Source: Berkiella_A sp964633725
GTDB lineage: Bacteria > Pseudomonadota > Gammaproteobacteria > Berkiellales > Berkiellaceae
Reading direction: 5' to 3'
Length of the DNA: 64,000 nt
NCBI GenBank assembly: GCA_964633725.1
Contig: CAZWHY010000001.1
Span: 62,001-126,000, forward strand
Position numbers and translations under genes: made by a program. Positions 8,987-17,619 of the stretch are shown here, piece after piece (the stretch's first letter is position 1; every line of letters begins with the position of its first letter). The notes under the pieces are model-generated. The model saw only the letters and a list, made by a program, of their open reading frames with translations, searched no databases and was not told the DNA's origin.

Positions 8987-10084
8987 TTATAAGATGTTTT
9001 CTAATTTTTCTTTAACTTTGCTGCTCAAATTGTTTTCTTCGCAAGTATAGTTTGCATAGTTTATTGCTGAAATGCTGTTCCAATAAGCATTATTACTATT
9101 TTTAATCGGCGTCTTTGATACTGATGCAATGATAGTGAAGCTTGATTCTCTTGAGAAAATATAGTCAATTTGAAAGCCGCATAAGTTTAATAGTCTTTCA
9201 ATTGTTATTGAGTTGAAATACCAAAGGTGAGCAATATGTAGAAAGTTGGAAAAACCATTTGCAGAGTAAGTAGATACTGTCTCCAAGTTGGGAATATCGA
9301 TTAATAGTTTTGTTTCTTGATGATTGCTACCAGAAGTGATTTTCTTACTTAAATTTAAGAGAAAAGCATTTGGTTCACTTAAGTGTTCCAAAATATTACT
9401 GAGGATAATGTAGTCAATCTCAGGAGGTAAGCTAAATTTATTATCCATCGCATCTTGCACATATAAGTGAGCGACATGTTGTTTACCAACCTCTATTCGA
9501 TATGGATCTATGTCGAAACCTTGGACGTGAGCACCCTGGTCTTGGAACGCTCGTAGTATGCCTGCTGATCCACAGCCAATTTCAAGAATATGCTTGTTTT
9601 TAATCGGGATATTAAGCTTTTCAAATACATCAGTGAAGCAAAGAGCGTTAACCTGATACTCAATTTGATAATGTATGTCATCCTTTAAATTATTCATGCA
9701 AATGGTTTGATATTCGCCACTCTCATAAAACTCATTTAAGTGTTCAGGAGTAAGTCTTGAGTAAAGTTGTAACAAGCCACATTTTGTGCAAATGCCCCAT
9801 TGAAAACCCTCGGGAGAGCAAGCGACTTTGCTGAATTGATTGTGCTCACAAATAGCACAAGCATACGAGCAGATAGAATAATTCTGGCTTTTAATTTTAT
9901 GTTTAAATGATGTTACGATCTGTGAAGATTGCAGTGCTTGATCTGCGAATTGAAAGATATTGACATCAGTTTTATGAGAAAGTAGATGTCCAACTGTTAT
10001 CCCTTTTGGGGAAGGTGGCGAAATAGTCTTTTTGGTAAGTTCATAGCCAAAATACTGTATACATTTTTTGAATATTTTTTTCAT
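8987..10084 (-). CDS. Class I SAM-dependent methyltransferase with zinc-ribbon-like N-terminal region
   Basis: About 365 residues. The first half has CxxC pairs (CAICEH ... CTKCGLLQLY) that look like a small metal-binding knuckle. The second half holds the SAM-binding glycine motif HILEIGCGSAGILRAF, the acidic loop VQGFDIDP, and IDYIILSNILEHLSEP. This order is seen in sugar C-methyltransferase relatives and other glycan-cluster methyltransferases. The ATG at 10084 (MKKIFKK...) was preferred to one 18 codons upstream because the extra residues look non-conserved. It is transcribed away from the phosphonate operon, with a shared ~280-bp intergenic region. Confidence 0.75.
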   Translation of the reverse strand: MKKIFKKCIQYFGYELTKKTISPPSPKGITVGHLLSHKTDVNIFQFADQALQSSQIVTSFKHKIKSQNYSICSYACAICEHNQFSKVACSPEGFQWGICTKCGLLQLYSRLTPEHLNEFYESGEYQTICMNNLKDDIHYQIEYQVNALCFTDVFEKLNIPIKNKHILEIGCGSAGILRAFQDQGAHVQGFDIDPYRIEVGKQHVAHLYVQDAMDNKFSLPPEIDYIILSNILEHLSEPNAFLLNLSKKITSGSNHQETKLLIDIPNLETVSTYSANGFSNFLHIAHLWYFNSITIERLLNLCGFQIDYIFSRESSFTIIASVSKTPIKNSNNAYWNSISAINYANYTCEENNLSSKVKEKLENIL

Positions 10085-10248
10085 TTGACTGAGTCTATAA
10101 AAGTGAGTTAATACAATAGCTATGAACTCTGTTTGCATAGCGCGTCAATTATATGATGTATTGAGTGCTATTTACAAATTCTGGTTGTATCGTGAATTAT
10201 CTTAATAATTTTCCTCTAAAATTGTATGCTGAATGATTTGAATGCAAG

Positions 10249-10276
10249 TTGTATTTAATCTAAGCCAATGTATAAT
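10249..10276 (+). promoter_or_regulatory. Putative sigma-70 promoter of the phosphonate operon
   Basis: TTGTAT (10249-10254) and a perfect TATAAT (10271-10276) are separated by 16 bp. Transcription would begin near 10283 and leave a leader of about 84 nt before the pepM start. GGAG at 10351-10354 lies 12 bases before the ATG. No JUMPstart/ops element is visible. Confidence 0.55.
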
Positions 10277-10366
10277 TTCAATGTATCAGGGAAGTGAGTC
10301 AGAACTCTTACGCCATACCTGGTCATTACGGAAAGTTTTCTTTAGCACTTGGAGTGTGTTCGCAGT

Positions 10367-11983
10367 ATGAAAAAAACAACGCAATTAAAAAACATTATCC
10401 ATAATCCTGAATTAGGATTTATTTTGGAAGCACATAATGGTTTATCTGCCAAGATTGTTCAGGAGGCTGGCTTCGAGGGGATTTGGGGTAGTGGGCTGAC
10501 AATTTCTGCTATGAGTGGCGTCCGAGATAATAATGAAATGAGCTGGACGCAGGTATTAGATGTTGTTGAGTTTATGGCTGATAATACAGATATTCCTATA
10601 TTGTTAGATGGTGATACTGGGTATGGAAACTTTAATAACATGCGCCGGTTGGTGAAAAAACTAGAACAACGTGGTATAGCGGGTGTTTGTATAGAAGACA
10701 AAATTTTCCCTAAGACCAATAGCTTTTTAAGGGGCGAAGCCCAACCCCTGGCAGACATAGAAGAATTTTGTGGGAAAATTAAAGCGGGTAAAGATTCACA
10801 TCAAGATTCAGATTTTACAATTGTTGCTCGAGTCGAAGCACTTATTGCTGGCTGGGGATTAGATGCTGCCTTAGAGCGTGCAGAAAAATACTATGAAGCG
10901 GGAGCTGATGCCATTTTAATGCATAGTAAAGCTTCTAACCCGAGTGAAATATTTTCTTTTTTAGATATATGGGATAATCGTTGTCCTGTCGTTTTAGTAC
11001 CGACTAAATATTACTCTACGCCAACCAGTGCCTTTGTTGAGAAAAAAGTTGCTATGGTCATCTGGGCGAATCATCTGCTAAGAGGGGCTGTTGGTAAAAT
11101 GCAGGATGTGGCAAAGAAAATTGCGAATGAGCAATCTTTGCATACAGTTGAAGATGAAATAGTGCCTGTGAGCGAGCTATTTAGATTGCAAGGTGATACG
11201 GAACTTCAACAAGCCGAAAAAAGATATTTAAGCCAAGCGGCTCAAGACAAAGAATATAGTGCTGTTATACTAGCCGCTTCCCGCGGTCAAGGCAAAGATT
11301 TAGATCAGTTAACCCAAGATATGCCTAAGACAATGATCAAAATAGGTCAAGATACTATTTTGGAGCGTTCTTTGAAAAATTTGAGAACCATAGGTATTAA
11401 GAATATCCGAGTGGTAACGGGTTATAAGAGTGACAATATTCAATTACCCAGTGTGCAGAAAATCGAAAACACAGAATATGAATCCTCCGGGCAAATGGTT
11501 TCTTTGGCTAAGGGGTTAGAAGATAGTTCGGGACAAACGGTTGTTTTATTCGGGGATATTTTGTATAAAAAATATATTCTGAATTTATTGGTAGATGATC
11601 CGCACGATATTGTTTTAGTTGTGGATTCAGCCAATAAAATTGTAAATAAAGATCGCTTATCTGACTATGTGCATGCGACCAAAGCAAATAATCATTTGAG
11701 CATTGATGAAGAAGTCTTTTTGAAAGATATTCAATTTGCAAAAGCAAATGATGATTTTCAGGGTGAATGGATTGGTATGTTAAAGTTGTCTGTTAAGGGA
11801 GCTCAACAGGTGGCAGATTTTATTGCCGCCAACCAGGATAAGCCTGAGTTTAAAGAGTATCAAATTCCAGATATGCTCAACCAGTTAGTTTCCAATGGCA
11901 CAAAAATTAGTATTCAGTATATTACAGGCCACTGGATGGACGTGGATGAGGCGATTGATTTAAATATGGCAACAGAATTTTAG
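10367..11983 (+). CDS. pepM: Phosphoenolpyruvate mutase fused to a nucleotidyltransferase domain
   Basis: The 538-residue fusion starts phosphonate synthesis: PEP is rearranged to phosphonopyruvate. Residues ~1-285 are an isocitrate-lyase-fold PEP mutase with DGDTGYGN (Asp81, Asp83) for Mg2+ and the diagnostic EDKIFPKTNS loop (110-119) that separates mutases from lyases. Residues ~297-538 are a nucleotidyltransferase-fold domain (ILAASRGQGKD..., DMPKTMIKIG, VLFGDILY, ending GHWMDVDEAIDL), as in PepM-PntC fusions that make CMP-phosphonates. The start is the ATG at 10367; a TTG at 10349 is in frame but lacks conserved sequence. It leads a tight operon to 17554. Confidence 0.93.
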   Translation: MKKTTQLKNIIHNPELGFILEAHNGLSAKIVQEAGFEGIWGSGLTISAMSGVRDNNEMSWTQVLDVVEFMADNTDIPILLDGDTGYGNFNNMRRLVKKLEQRGIAGVCIEDKIFPKTNSFLRGEAQPLADIEEFCGKIKAGKDSHQDSDFTIVARVEALIAGWGLDAALERAEKYYEAGADAILMHSKASNPSEIFSFLDIWDNRCPVVLVPTKYYSTPTSAFVEKKVAMVIWANHLLRGAVGKMQDVAKKIANEQSLHTVEDEIVPVSELFRLQGDTELQQAEKRYLSQAAQDKEYSAVILAASRGQGKDLDQLTQDMPKTMIKIGQDTILERSLKNLRTIGIKNIRVVTGYKSDNIQLPSVQKIENTEYESSGQMVSLAKGLEDSSGQTVVLFGDILYKKYILNLLVDDPHDIVLVVDSANKIVNKDRLSDYVHATKANNHLSIDEEVFLKDIQFAKANDDFQGEWIGMLKLSVKGAQQVADFIAANQDKPEFKEYQIPDMLNQLVSNGTKISIQYITGHWMDVDEAIDLNMATEF

Positions 11984-11992
11984 GGAGTTCAC

Positions 11993-12799
11993 ATGCGAGC
12001 TATCATTATCGCGGCTGGCATGGGAAACCGCTGCCAACCCCATACGCAAGATACACCAAAATGTTTATTAGAAGTGGGAGAGACCACATTATTAGATAAT
12101 GTACTTTATCATTTTAAGCAATTTGGTATTCAGCAGATTGGGGTGGTCGTAGGGCATTGCTCTGAGAAAATCATTCAAAAGCTTGAAAGTATCGAATTTA
12201 ATGATTTTGAAGTGACGTTTTTTCACAACGATAATTATCAAAACAATAATATTTTACATTCATTAATGTATGCAAAATCATTTTTGCAAGATGATATGAT
12301 TGTTTCATATTCTGATATTTGGTTGGAACGTGCACCAATAGAGCGTTTATTATCTACATCTGGTGATTGTGTTCTAGCCGTGGATTCTGATTGGCAACAA
12401 GCCTATATAGGGCGAACATTACATCCTGTGAGCGAAGCAGAAAAAGTATTGTATGATACAAATCAAGTGGTTGCTCAATTGGGCAAGCATTTGCCTGAGA
12501 ACCATAAAGACTTAAATGTAGGGGAATTTATTGGTTTGTTCAAACTGTCTGCGAAATTTTGTCAAACATTCACCAACATATTTGAGTCTTTAAATAATCA
12601 ACTTGAGCCACATTCTGATTTTCAGTTTAGTGTTTCTTGGGAAAAAGCTTACATCACAGATTTTTTCAATGAGTTAGTTGATAGAGGGTATTCATTACAA
12701 TGCAGTTTGCATGCAGGTGACTGGCAAGAAATTGATACCCAAGAAGACTATCAAAATTTATTAAAAACAAAAGCGCACAGGAAAGCCCATGCTGTTTAA
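11993..12799 (+). CDS. Nucleotidyltransferase (sugar-/phosphocholine-cytidylyltransferase-like)
   Basis: A 268-residue NTP-transferase: IIIAAGMGNRCQPHTQDTPKCLLEVG is the nucleotide-binding signature, followed by VSYSDIWL (metal Asp) and a C-terminal HAGDWQEIDTQEDY like that of cytidylyltransferases of the LicC type. It sits 9 bp after the PepM-nucleotidyltransferase fusion and overlaps the next gene by 11 bp. The operon therefore encodes two nucleotidyltransferase domains. One probably charges the phosphonate with CMP; the other may charge a different intermediate or a sugar. Substrate is inferred from context only. GGGAG precedes the ATG. Confidence 0.8.
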   Translation: MRAIIIAAGMGNRCQPHTQDTPKCLLEVGETTLLDNVLYHFKQFGIQQIGVVVGHCSEKIIQKLESIEFNDFEVTFFHNDNYQNNNILHSLMYAKSFLQDDMIVSYSDIWLERAPIERLLSTSGDCVLAVDSDWQQAYIGRTLHPVSEAEKVLYDTNQVVAQLGKHLPENHKDLNVGEFIGLFKLSAKFCQTFTNIFESLNNQLEPHSDFQFSVSWEKAYITDFFNELVDRGYSLQCSLHAGDWQEIDTQEDYQNLLKTKAHRKAHAV

Positions 12800-14150
12800 A
12801 CAACAACTGATTAGCCGTATATTAAGCGAAGCGAATGATCTAAAACGTACGCCAGCCGCTTTAGCCAAAGATTTGAATATGGCTATAGATGAGATGGACA
12901 AAATCATGCAGGGTGATTGCTCATTAGATAGTATTTATGACTTAATCGATAAAATGGGGGCGTACTACCCCATTGATAAATCAGACCTGATGTTGATTGA
13001 ATCTGATTGTACGCATTGTGTTAAGTTTATGCGCAAAGCGGACTCTGAAAACAGTGCTAGAATTTTTAACCGTAAAGACAAAAATGGTGATTTAACGCCT
13101 TATTATGAGTATCGAGATACCATTATGAGTCGTCTTTCCCCTTTTAAGCCTGAATGGATAAAAGAGTTAAGAGTGGTGGATGATAATAATCCTGAGAATC
13201 CAGATGTGGTATACAATAATGGCCACTTTATGCACCAAATGACTTTCTTTATCGGGCCAGTCAACTTTTATTGGGAAGTCGATGGGCAAAAACATTGTGT
13301 AAAAATGAATACGGGTGACTCTAATTATATTACCCCATATTGGCGCCATTCTTTTGCCGCTAGAAGTTCAGATGAGCTATGTCTTATTTTGGCAATTACT
13401 TTTGGTAGTGAGGTCAGAAGAGCACAAAAAGAAATTTATGCGTTAGGCGATTGCGTCAATCAATATGTGGTGGACTATAGACATCCAGCGCAAGCGATTC
13501 GTCAAATGATATTAAATCAGATGAAAAATGAAAACTATACGGCTGAGCATATTCAAAATCAGATTCAACGTATTGATTCAAGTGTGCCTGTACAACAGCT
13601 ATTATCTGGTGAGCAAGTATTTACGGATAAAACTATAGCGCTATTTGCCCGTGTATTAAACATCGAGCCTTCTGAATTAAAGCTACCAGATTATAAGCCT
13701 GAAGAGGAAGTTGTGGTAGCACATAGTTACCAAACAGATGGATATGAATATCCTAGCAAGGCTAATCCAAAATATTTAATTAAAACTTTGGCGCGCTCTT
13801 CTAAAATGCCCCATATGAAAGGCTTCGATATTCAGGTTAATACCAAAACATGTCATGAACTAGATTTTGAGTGTAATTTACACTCATATATTTATAATTA
13901 TTCGGACGAGGCAATACAAATTTCTTGGGAAGATAGTGGGAAGTTATATAACGATAACTTAATGCCGGGAGATTCTGTATATCTTTTACCTTTTGTTAAA
14001 CACGCATTTTGTTGCCACGGCCAAAAGGGCAAACTATTTGTTGCGCGTGTTTCTGGGGCTGTTAATATAGCAGCACAAAAAGAATTATCTTACTTTTCGG
14101 ATATTTCCAGAGCAATATCTGAACAAACATGTTGGTTTTCAGGAAAATGA
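12789..14150 (+). CDS. mpnS: Methylphosphonate synthase-like (HEPD/MPnS family) non-heme iron oxygenase
   Basis: A 453-residue tandem helical-plus-cupin protein with the length and layout of hydroxyethylphosphonate dioxygenase and methylphosphonate synthase. The first cupin has NNGHFMHQMTFFIGP, with His146 and Gln150 four residues apart, and GDSNYITPYWRHSF with His187. That matches the 2-His-1-Gln iron site known for MPnS (and one HEPD). Ile181 stands where classical HEPD has a Glu six residues before the last His. The neighbouring Ppd and PhpC-like dehydrogenase would supply its substrate, 2-hydroxyethylphosphonate. HEPD activity, giving hydroxymethylphosphonate, remains the alternative. The gene overlaps both neighbours. 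Confidence 0.72.
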   Translation: MLFKQQLISRILSEANDLKRTPAALAKDLNMAIDEMDKIMQGDCSLDSIYDLIDKMGAYYPIDKSDLMLIESDCTHCVKFMRKADSENSARIFNRKDKNGDLTPYYEYRDTIMSRLSPFKPEWIKELRVVDDNNPENPDVVYNNGHFMHQMTFFIGPVNFYWEVDGQKHCVKMNTGDSNYITPYWRHSFAARSSDELCLILAITFGSEVRRAQKEIYALGDCVNQYVVDYRHPAQAIRQMILNQMKNENYTAEHIQNQIQRIDSSVPVQQLLSGEQVFTDKTIALFARVLNIEPSELKLPDYKPEEEVVVAHSYQTDGYEYPSKANPKYLIKTLARSSKMPHMKGFDIQVNTKTCHELDFECNLHSYIYNYSDEAIQISWEDSGKLYNDNLMPGDSVYLLPFVKHAFCCHGQKGKLFVARVSGAVNIAAQKELSYFSDISRAISEQTCWFSGK

Positions 14151-15283
14151 TTTCATCTAAGCAATTTGTTAATACGCTGCAAGACAATGGGGTTCGTTTT
14201 TTCGCGGGCGTGCCAGACTCTCTGTTAAAACCCTTTTGTGCCTATGTGGAATCTAATGTAGATCCACAAAAACATGTGATTACCAGCAATGAAGGGGCTG
14301 CAGTTGCTTTAGGATTGGGTTATCACTTAGCTACAGGTCAAACGCCACTGATATATCTACAAAATTCTGGGCTAGGCAATTTAGTGAATCCATTGCTATC
14401 ACTAGTTGATAATGAAATTTATGGTGCGCCGATGCTTATTCTAATGGGATGGCGAGGTGAGCCAGGTGTAAAAGATGAACCCCAGCATATCAAGCAAGGC
14501 AAAGTGATGAATGCCATGCTGGATGCAATGGATATACCCCATTTAAACTTATCGAAAGAATTTGGCGAAGCTCAAAATCAATTAAAACAAGCGATATCAC
14601 ATGCTAAGCAGCATAGCTGTCCATTTGTCATTACAGTCTCTAAAAATACTTTTGATAGCCATGAAACAAAAATAACTTATGATAAACCTTTTTCTTTGCA
14701 ACGAGAACAAGCCATAGATGCTGTGGTTGATGCTTTTTCAGGTGAAGATACTATTTGGGTGGCAACCACTGGTATGATTTCTAGAGAGTTATATGAAATC
14801 AGAGAACAAAAGAGCCAATCACATCAACAAGACTTCTTAACAGTTGGGGGTATGGGGCATGCCAGCTCTATTGCTTTGGGTATTGCCAGAGAGCATCCCA
14901 ACAAGAAAATTATTTGTTTGGATGGTGATGGCGCTGCTTTGATGCATTTAGGTGCGCTTTCGACAATAGGCAATCAAAACTGTAAGAATTTTTATCATGT
15001 GATGTTAAATAATGGTGCGCATGATTCTGTTGGGGGGCAGCCGACTGTTGCATTAGATATGGACTGGCCACAATTAACCCAATCGATGGGTTATAAAGCA
15101 AGTTTTTGTTTATCAGATAAACAAGCATTACAGAACACACTCGGCAATTGTATTAAACAAACTGGCCCTATATTTATAGAAATTAAAGTCAACAGAGGTA
15201 ATCGATTTGATTTAGGCCGTCCTAAAATAACACCTCAAGCTGCAAAAGATGCATTTATGACCTATGTCTTATCTCAACGTTAA
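14147..15283 (+). CDS. ppd: Phosphonopyruvate decarboxylase
   Basis: A 378-residue thiamine-diphosphate enzyme that removes CO2 from phosphonopyruvate to give phosphonoacetaldehyde, the step that pulls the unfavourable mutase reaction forward. Signatures are GVPDSLLKPF and SNEGAAVALGLGYHLATG at the N-terminus, PLIYLQNSGLGN, MGWRGEPGVKDEPQH, and the ThDP/Mg motif GDGAALMHLGALSTIG ... NNGAHDSVGGQ. The start was set at ATG 14147, which overlaps the stop of the preceding gene as ATGA; an in-frame ATG 18 bp upstream is less likely. The 3' end overlaps the next gene by 20 bp. Confidence 0.93.
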   Translation: MISSKQFVNTLQDNGVRFFAGVPDSLLKPFCAYVESNVDPQKHVITSNEGAAVALGLGYHLATGQTPLIYLQNSGLGNLVNPLLSLVDNEIYGAPMLILMGWRGEPGVKDEPQHIKQGKVMNAMLDAMDIPHLNLSKEFGEAQNQLKQAISHAKQHSCPFVITVSKNTFDSHETKITYDKPFSLQREQAIDAVVDAFSGEDTIWVATTGMISRELYEIREQKSQSHQQDFLTVGGMGHASSIALGIAREHPNKKIICLDGDGAALMHLGALSTIGNQNCKNFYHVMLNNGAHDSVGGQPTVALDMDWPQLTQSMGYKASFCLSDKQALQNTLGNCIKQTGPIFIEIKVNRGNRFDLGRPKITPQAAKDAFMTYVLSQR

Positions 15284-16406
15284 ATCTTATCTGGGCGAAA
15301 ATGCTCGTTTAAACTTAGATGAAATATTCCAAGTTGAAAATGTGCAGAAAATATTGCTGATATGTGGCAAACAATCTTTTGAAAAAAGTGGTGCGAAAAA
15401 ATTATTAACGCCATTTTTGCAAGATAAGACTGTACAGATTTTTAATGATTTCTCGGCTAACCCCAAAATAGAAGATGTTGAGAAAGCGGTTAATCTAATT
15501 AATAATATTTTGCCTGATATTATTTTAGCTGTGGGTGGTGGCTCGGCTCTAGATTTAGCTAAGGCCGCTAAAGCATTGTGCTTCATAGATATGCCCCTTC
15601 AAGAAGCTGTGAAACAAGGAATTGTTTCTGCACAATCAGCTTGTCCATTGGTTGCTATTCCAACCACTGCAGGGACGGGTAGTGAAGCAACGCATTTTTC
15701 TGTGATTTACATCAACCATAAAAAATATTCATTAGCTGATTCCGCGATGCTACCAAACTATTCAATTATTGATCCTGCATTCTCAAATAACATGCCTTTA
15801 TATTTGCGAGCGGTGACAGGTATGGATGCACTCTGTCAGGCGATAGAATCATATTGGTCGGTGAGTGCCACTGTACAGAGTCAAGAAATCGCGATAAAGG
15901 CAATTGCTCTAATTAAAACAAATTTTATTTTATCCATGCAGGATGACAAAAAGGCTCGAGCAAAAATGGCAGAAGCCGCATTTTATGCTGGTCAAGCGAT
16001 TAACCAAACGAAAACAACAGCGCCACATGCTTTATCTTATTGGCTAACTACAAAGTATAACATTCCTCATGGCCATGCGGTTGCACTTAATTTACCACGT
16101 TTTATATGGGCGCATGGGCAAACACAATTTGATCAATATTCTCCTGGAATGACCGCAAAGCAGCATCAACAAAACATGATTGATCTATATAATGTATTAG
16201 AGTGTGATGATGCACAAGCTGTATCAAACTGGGTTGTATCTCTTATGAAAGATATCGGTTTGAAAGTAAGTTGGGATGAGTTTGGCTTAGAGGCTAAAAT
16301 AATAGCTGAAGAATTGGCTCGGGAATGTAATCCAGAACGAATGAGTAACAATCCAGTTATTTTTGCACCTGAGCAATTGCGTGCTTTAATAGAAAAGAAG
16401 ATATAG
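15264..16406 (+). CDS. phpC: Iron-containing alcohol dehydrogenase, phosphonoacetaldehyde reductase (PhpC-like)
   Basis: A 380-residue group III alcohol dehydrogenase: GGGSALDLAKAAKAL binds NAD(P), IPTTAGTGSEATHF is the family signature, and GMDALCQAIESYW, HALSYWLT and PHGHAVALNLP carry the metal ligands. In this setting it should reduce phosphonoacetaldehyde to 2-hydroxyethylphosphonate. No 2-aminoethylphosphonate transaminase is visible in the window; the only PLP sugar-type aminotransferase is the perosamine-synthase-like gene at 21226. So the pathway is predicted to go to the alcohol rather than the amine. Its start overlaps ppd by 20 bp, so the two are translationally coupled. Confidence 0.85.
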   Translation: MSYLNVKSYLGENARLNLDEIFQVENVQKILLICGKQSFEKSGAKKLLTPFLQDKTVQIFNDFSANPKIEDVEKAVNLINNILPDIILAVGGGSALDLAKAAKALCFIDMPLQEAVKQGIVSAQSACPLVAIPTTAGTGSEATHFSVIYINHKKYSLADSAMLPNYSIIDPAFSNNMPLYLRAVTGMDALCQAIESYWSVSATVQSQEIAIKAIALIKTNFILSMQDDKKARAKMAEAAFYAGQAINQTKTTAPHALSYWLTTKYNIPHGHAVALNLPRFIWAHGQTQFDQYSPGMTAKQHQQNMIDLYNVLECDDAQAVSNWVVSLMKDIGLKVSWDEFGLEAKIIAEELARECNPERMSNNPVIFAPEQLRALIEKKI

Positions 16407-16420
16407 ATATTGGGGGTGTC

Positions 16421-17554
16421 ATGATAAATGAATGGCAGTGTTGGAAAAATTGGAAAAAGGTCTGTGATTTAGAGCACAGTGAAAGATCTATTGTTTTTTA
16501 TTCTGAGTCGCATAGCTATTGGACACATTATGAATCTATGATTGAAATATTGACCTCTCAATACCAACAAAAAATTTGTTATTTAACCTCTCAAAAAGAT
16601 GATCCCATTTTAGAAAAAAACATTCCAAATCTAAAAGCTTTTTGGATTGGTGAAAGCTTTGTTCGAACTTGGGTGTTTAGGAACTTAAAAGCAGATGTTA
16701 TGGTTTTAACTGTGCCAGACCTAGAAACCTACTATTTGAAGCGATCAATAAGTCCTGTGCATTATGTGTATGTGTTTCATTCTTTAGTCAGCACACACAG
16801 AGTTTATAATCATGCAGCATTTGATCACTACGACTCAATTTTGTGTTGTGGTCCACATCATATAAATGAAATCAAACAAGCTGAAAAAATATACTCATTA
16901 AAATCTAAAAAACTTATAGAACATGGGTATGGTCGATTAGATAATATTATTGTGCAAGAAAATAATGAGCAGAAAATTCTTAAAACTCAAAAAATACTAG
17001 TGGCACCATCATGGGGCAAGGATAATATCATTGCAAATTGTGGACTTGAATTGGTATTACATTTATTAGAAGCAGGCTATGAAGTCATTTTACGACCCCA
17101 TCCTCAATCCTGCAAATATCAAAAAAATGAACTGCAAAAAATCATAAAAAGCTGCCAGAGTTTTAAAACATTCACATATGAAGATGATATGAATAGCTGT
17201 ACTTCTTTATATGAATCCGCGTTAATGATCTCCGATTGGTCGGGTGCGGCGTTAGATTATGCATTTGGGCTTTTAAAGCCCGTTTTATTTATTGATGTAC
17301 CGCCTAAAATTAACAATGTACAGCACCAGAAATTTAATATGGCAGCAATAGAAGATACCCTGCGTTTTGAAATGGGTGAGGTTTTAGCCGTTGAGCAGAT
17401 TCAGCAAGCAAAAAATGTTGTACAAAGAATGATTAAGAATAAAACTCAATATCAACAAGCGTTAAAATTATTAAGAGAGAAAAATGTCTTTCATCTAGGA
17501 AAGAGCGGGTTAAAAGGTGCTGAATATATTTGTAATTTAGCTAAGAAACAGTGA
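16421..17554 (+). CDS. CDP-glycerol:polyglycerophosphate glycerophosphotransferase-like transferase
   Basis: A 377-residue GT-B type protein of the TagB/TagF family. Hallmarks are YVYVFHSLVSTHRVY, HGYGRLDNI, ILVAPSWGKDNI, VILRPHPQS and SDWSGAALDYAFGLLKPVLFID. Known members move a phosphoglycerol or related unit from a CDP carrier to a glycan or teichoic acid. Lying 15 bp behind the phosphonate genes, it is a reasonable candidate to move the phosphonate from CMP onto a sugar. That substrate is inference. The visible transferase domain has no membrane anchor. Confidence 0.8.
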   Translation: MINEWQCWKNWKKVCDLEHSERSIVFYSESHSYWTHYESMIEILTSQYQQKICYLTSQKDDPILEKNIPNLKAFWIGESFVRTWVFRNLKADVMVLTVPDLETYYLKRSISPVHYVYVFHSLVSTHRVYNHAAFDHYDSILCCGPHHINEIKQAEKIYSLKSKKLIEHGYGRLDNIIVQENNEQKILKTQKILVAPSWGKDNIIANCGLELVLHLLEAGYEVILRPHPQSCKYQKNELQKIIKSCQSFKTFTYEDDMNSCTSLYESALMISDWSGAALDYAFGLLKPVLFIDVPPKINNVQHQKFNMAAIEDTLRFEMGEVLAVEQIQQAKNVVQRMIKNKTQYQQALKLLREKNVFHLGKSGLKGAEYICNLAKKQ

Positions 17555-17619
17555 TACCGATGACAGTCTGATTATGTTATTCTGTCCTGCCAGAGCAGCA
17601 ACCCAGTTTGGTGGAAAAG

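Noticed and set aside
10284..10330. Hairpin ATCAGG...CCTGGT with inner GAGT/ACTC in the phosphonate operon leader as a riboswitch
   Set aside because: Stems are short with a wobble pair, no U-run follows, and no known aptamer consensus was seen.
12789..12960. N-terminal helix-turn-helix-like part of the cupin protein as a sign of a transcription regulator
   Set aside because: HEPD and MPnS proteins have this helical part, and the iron-ligand pattern and operon context fit an enzyme.
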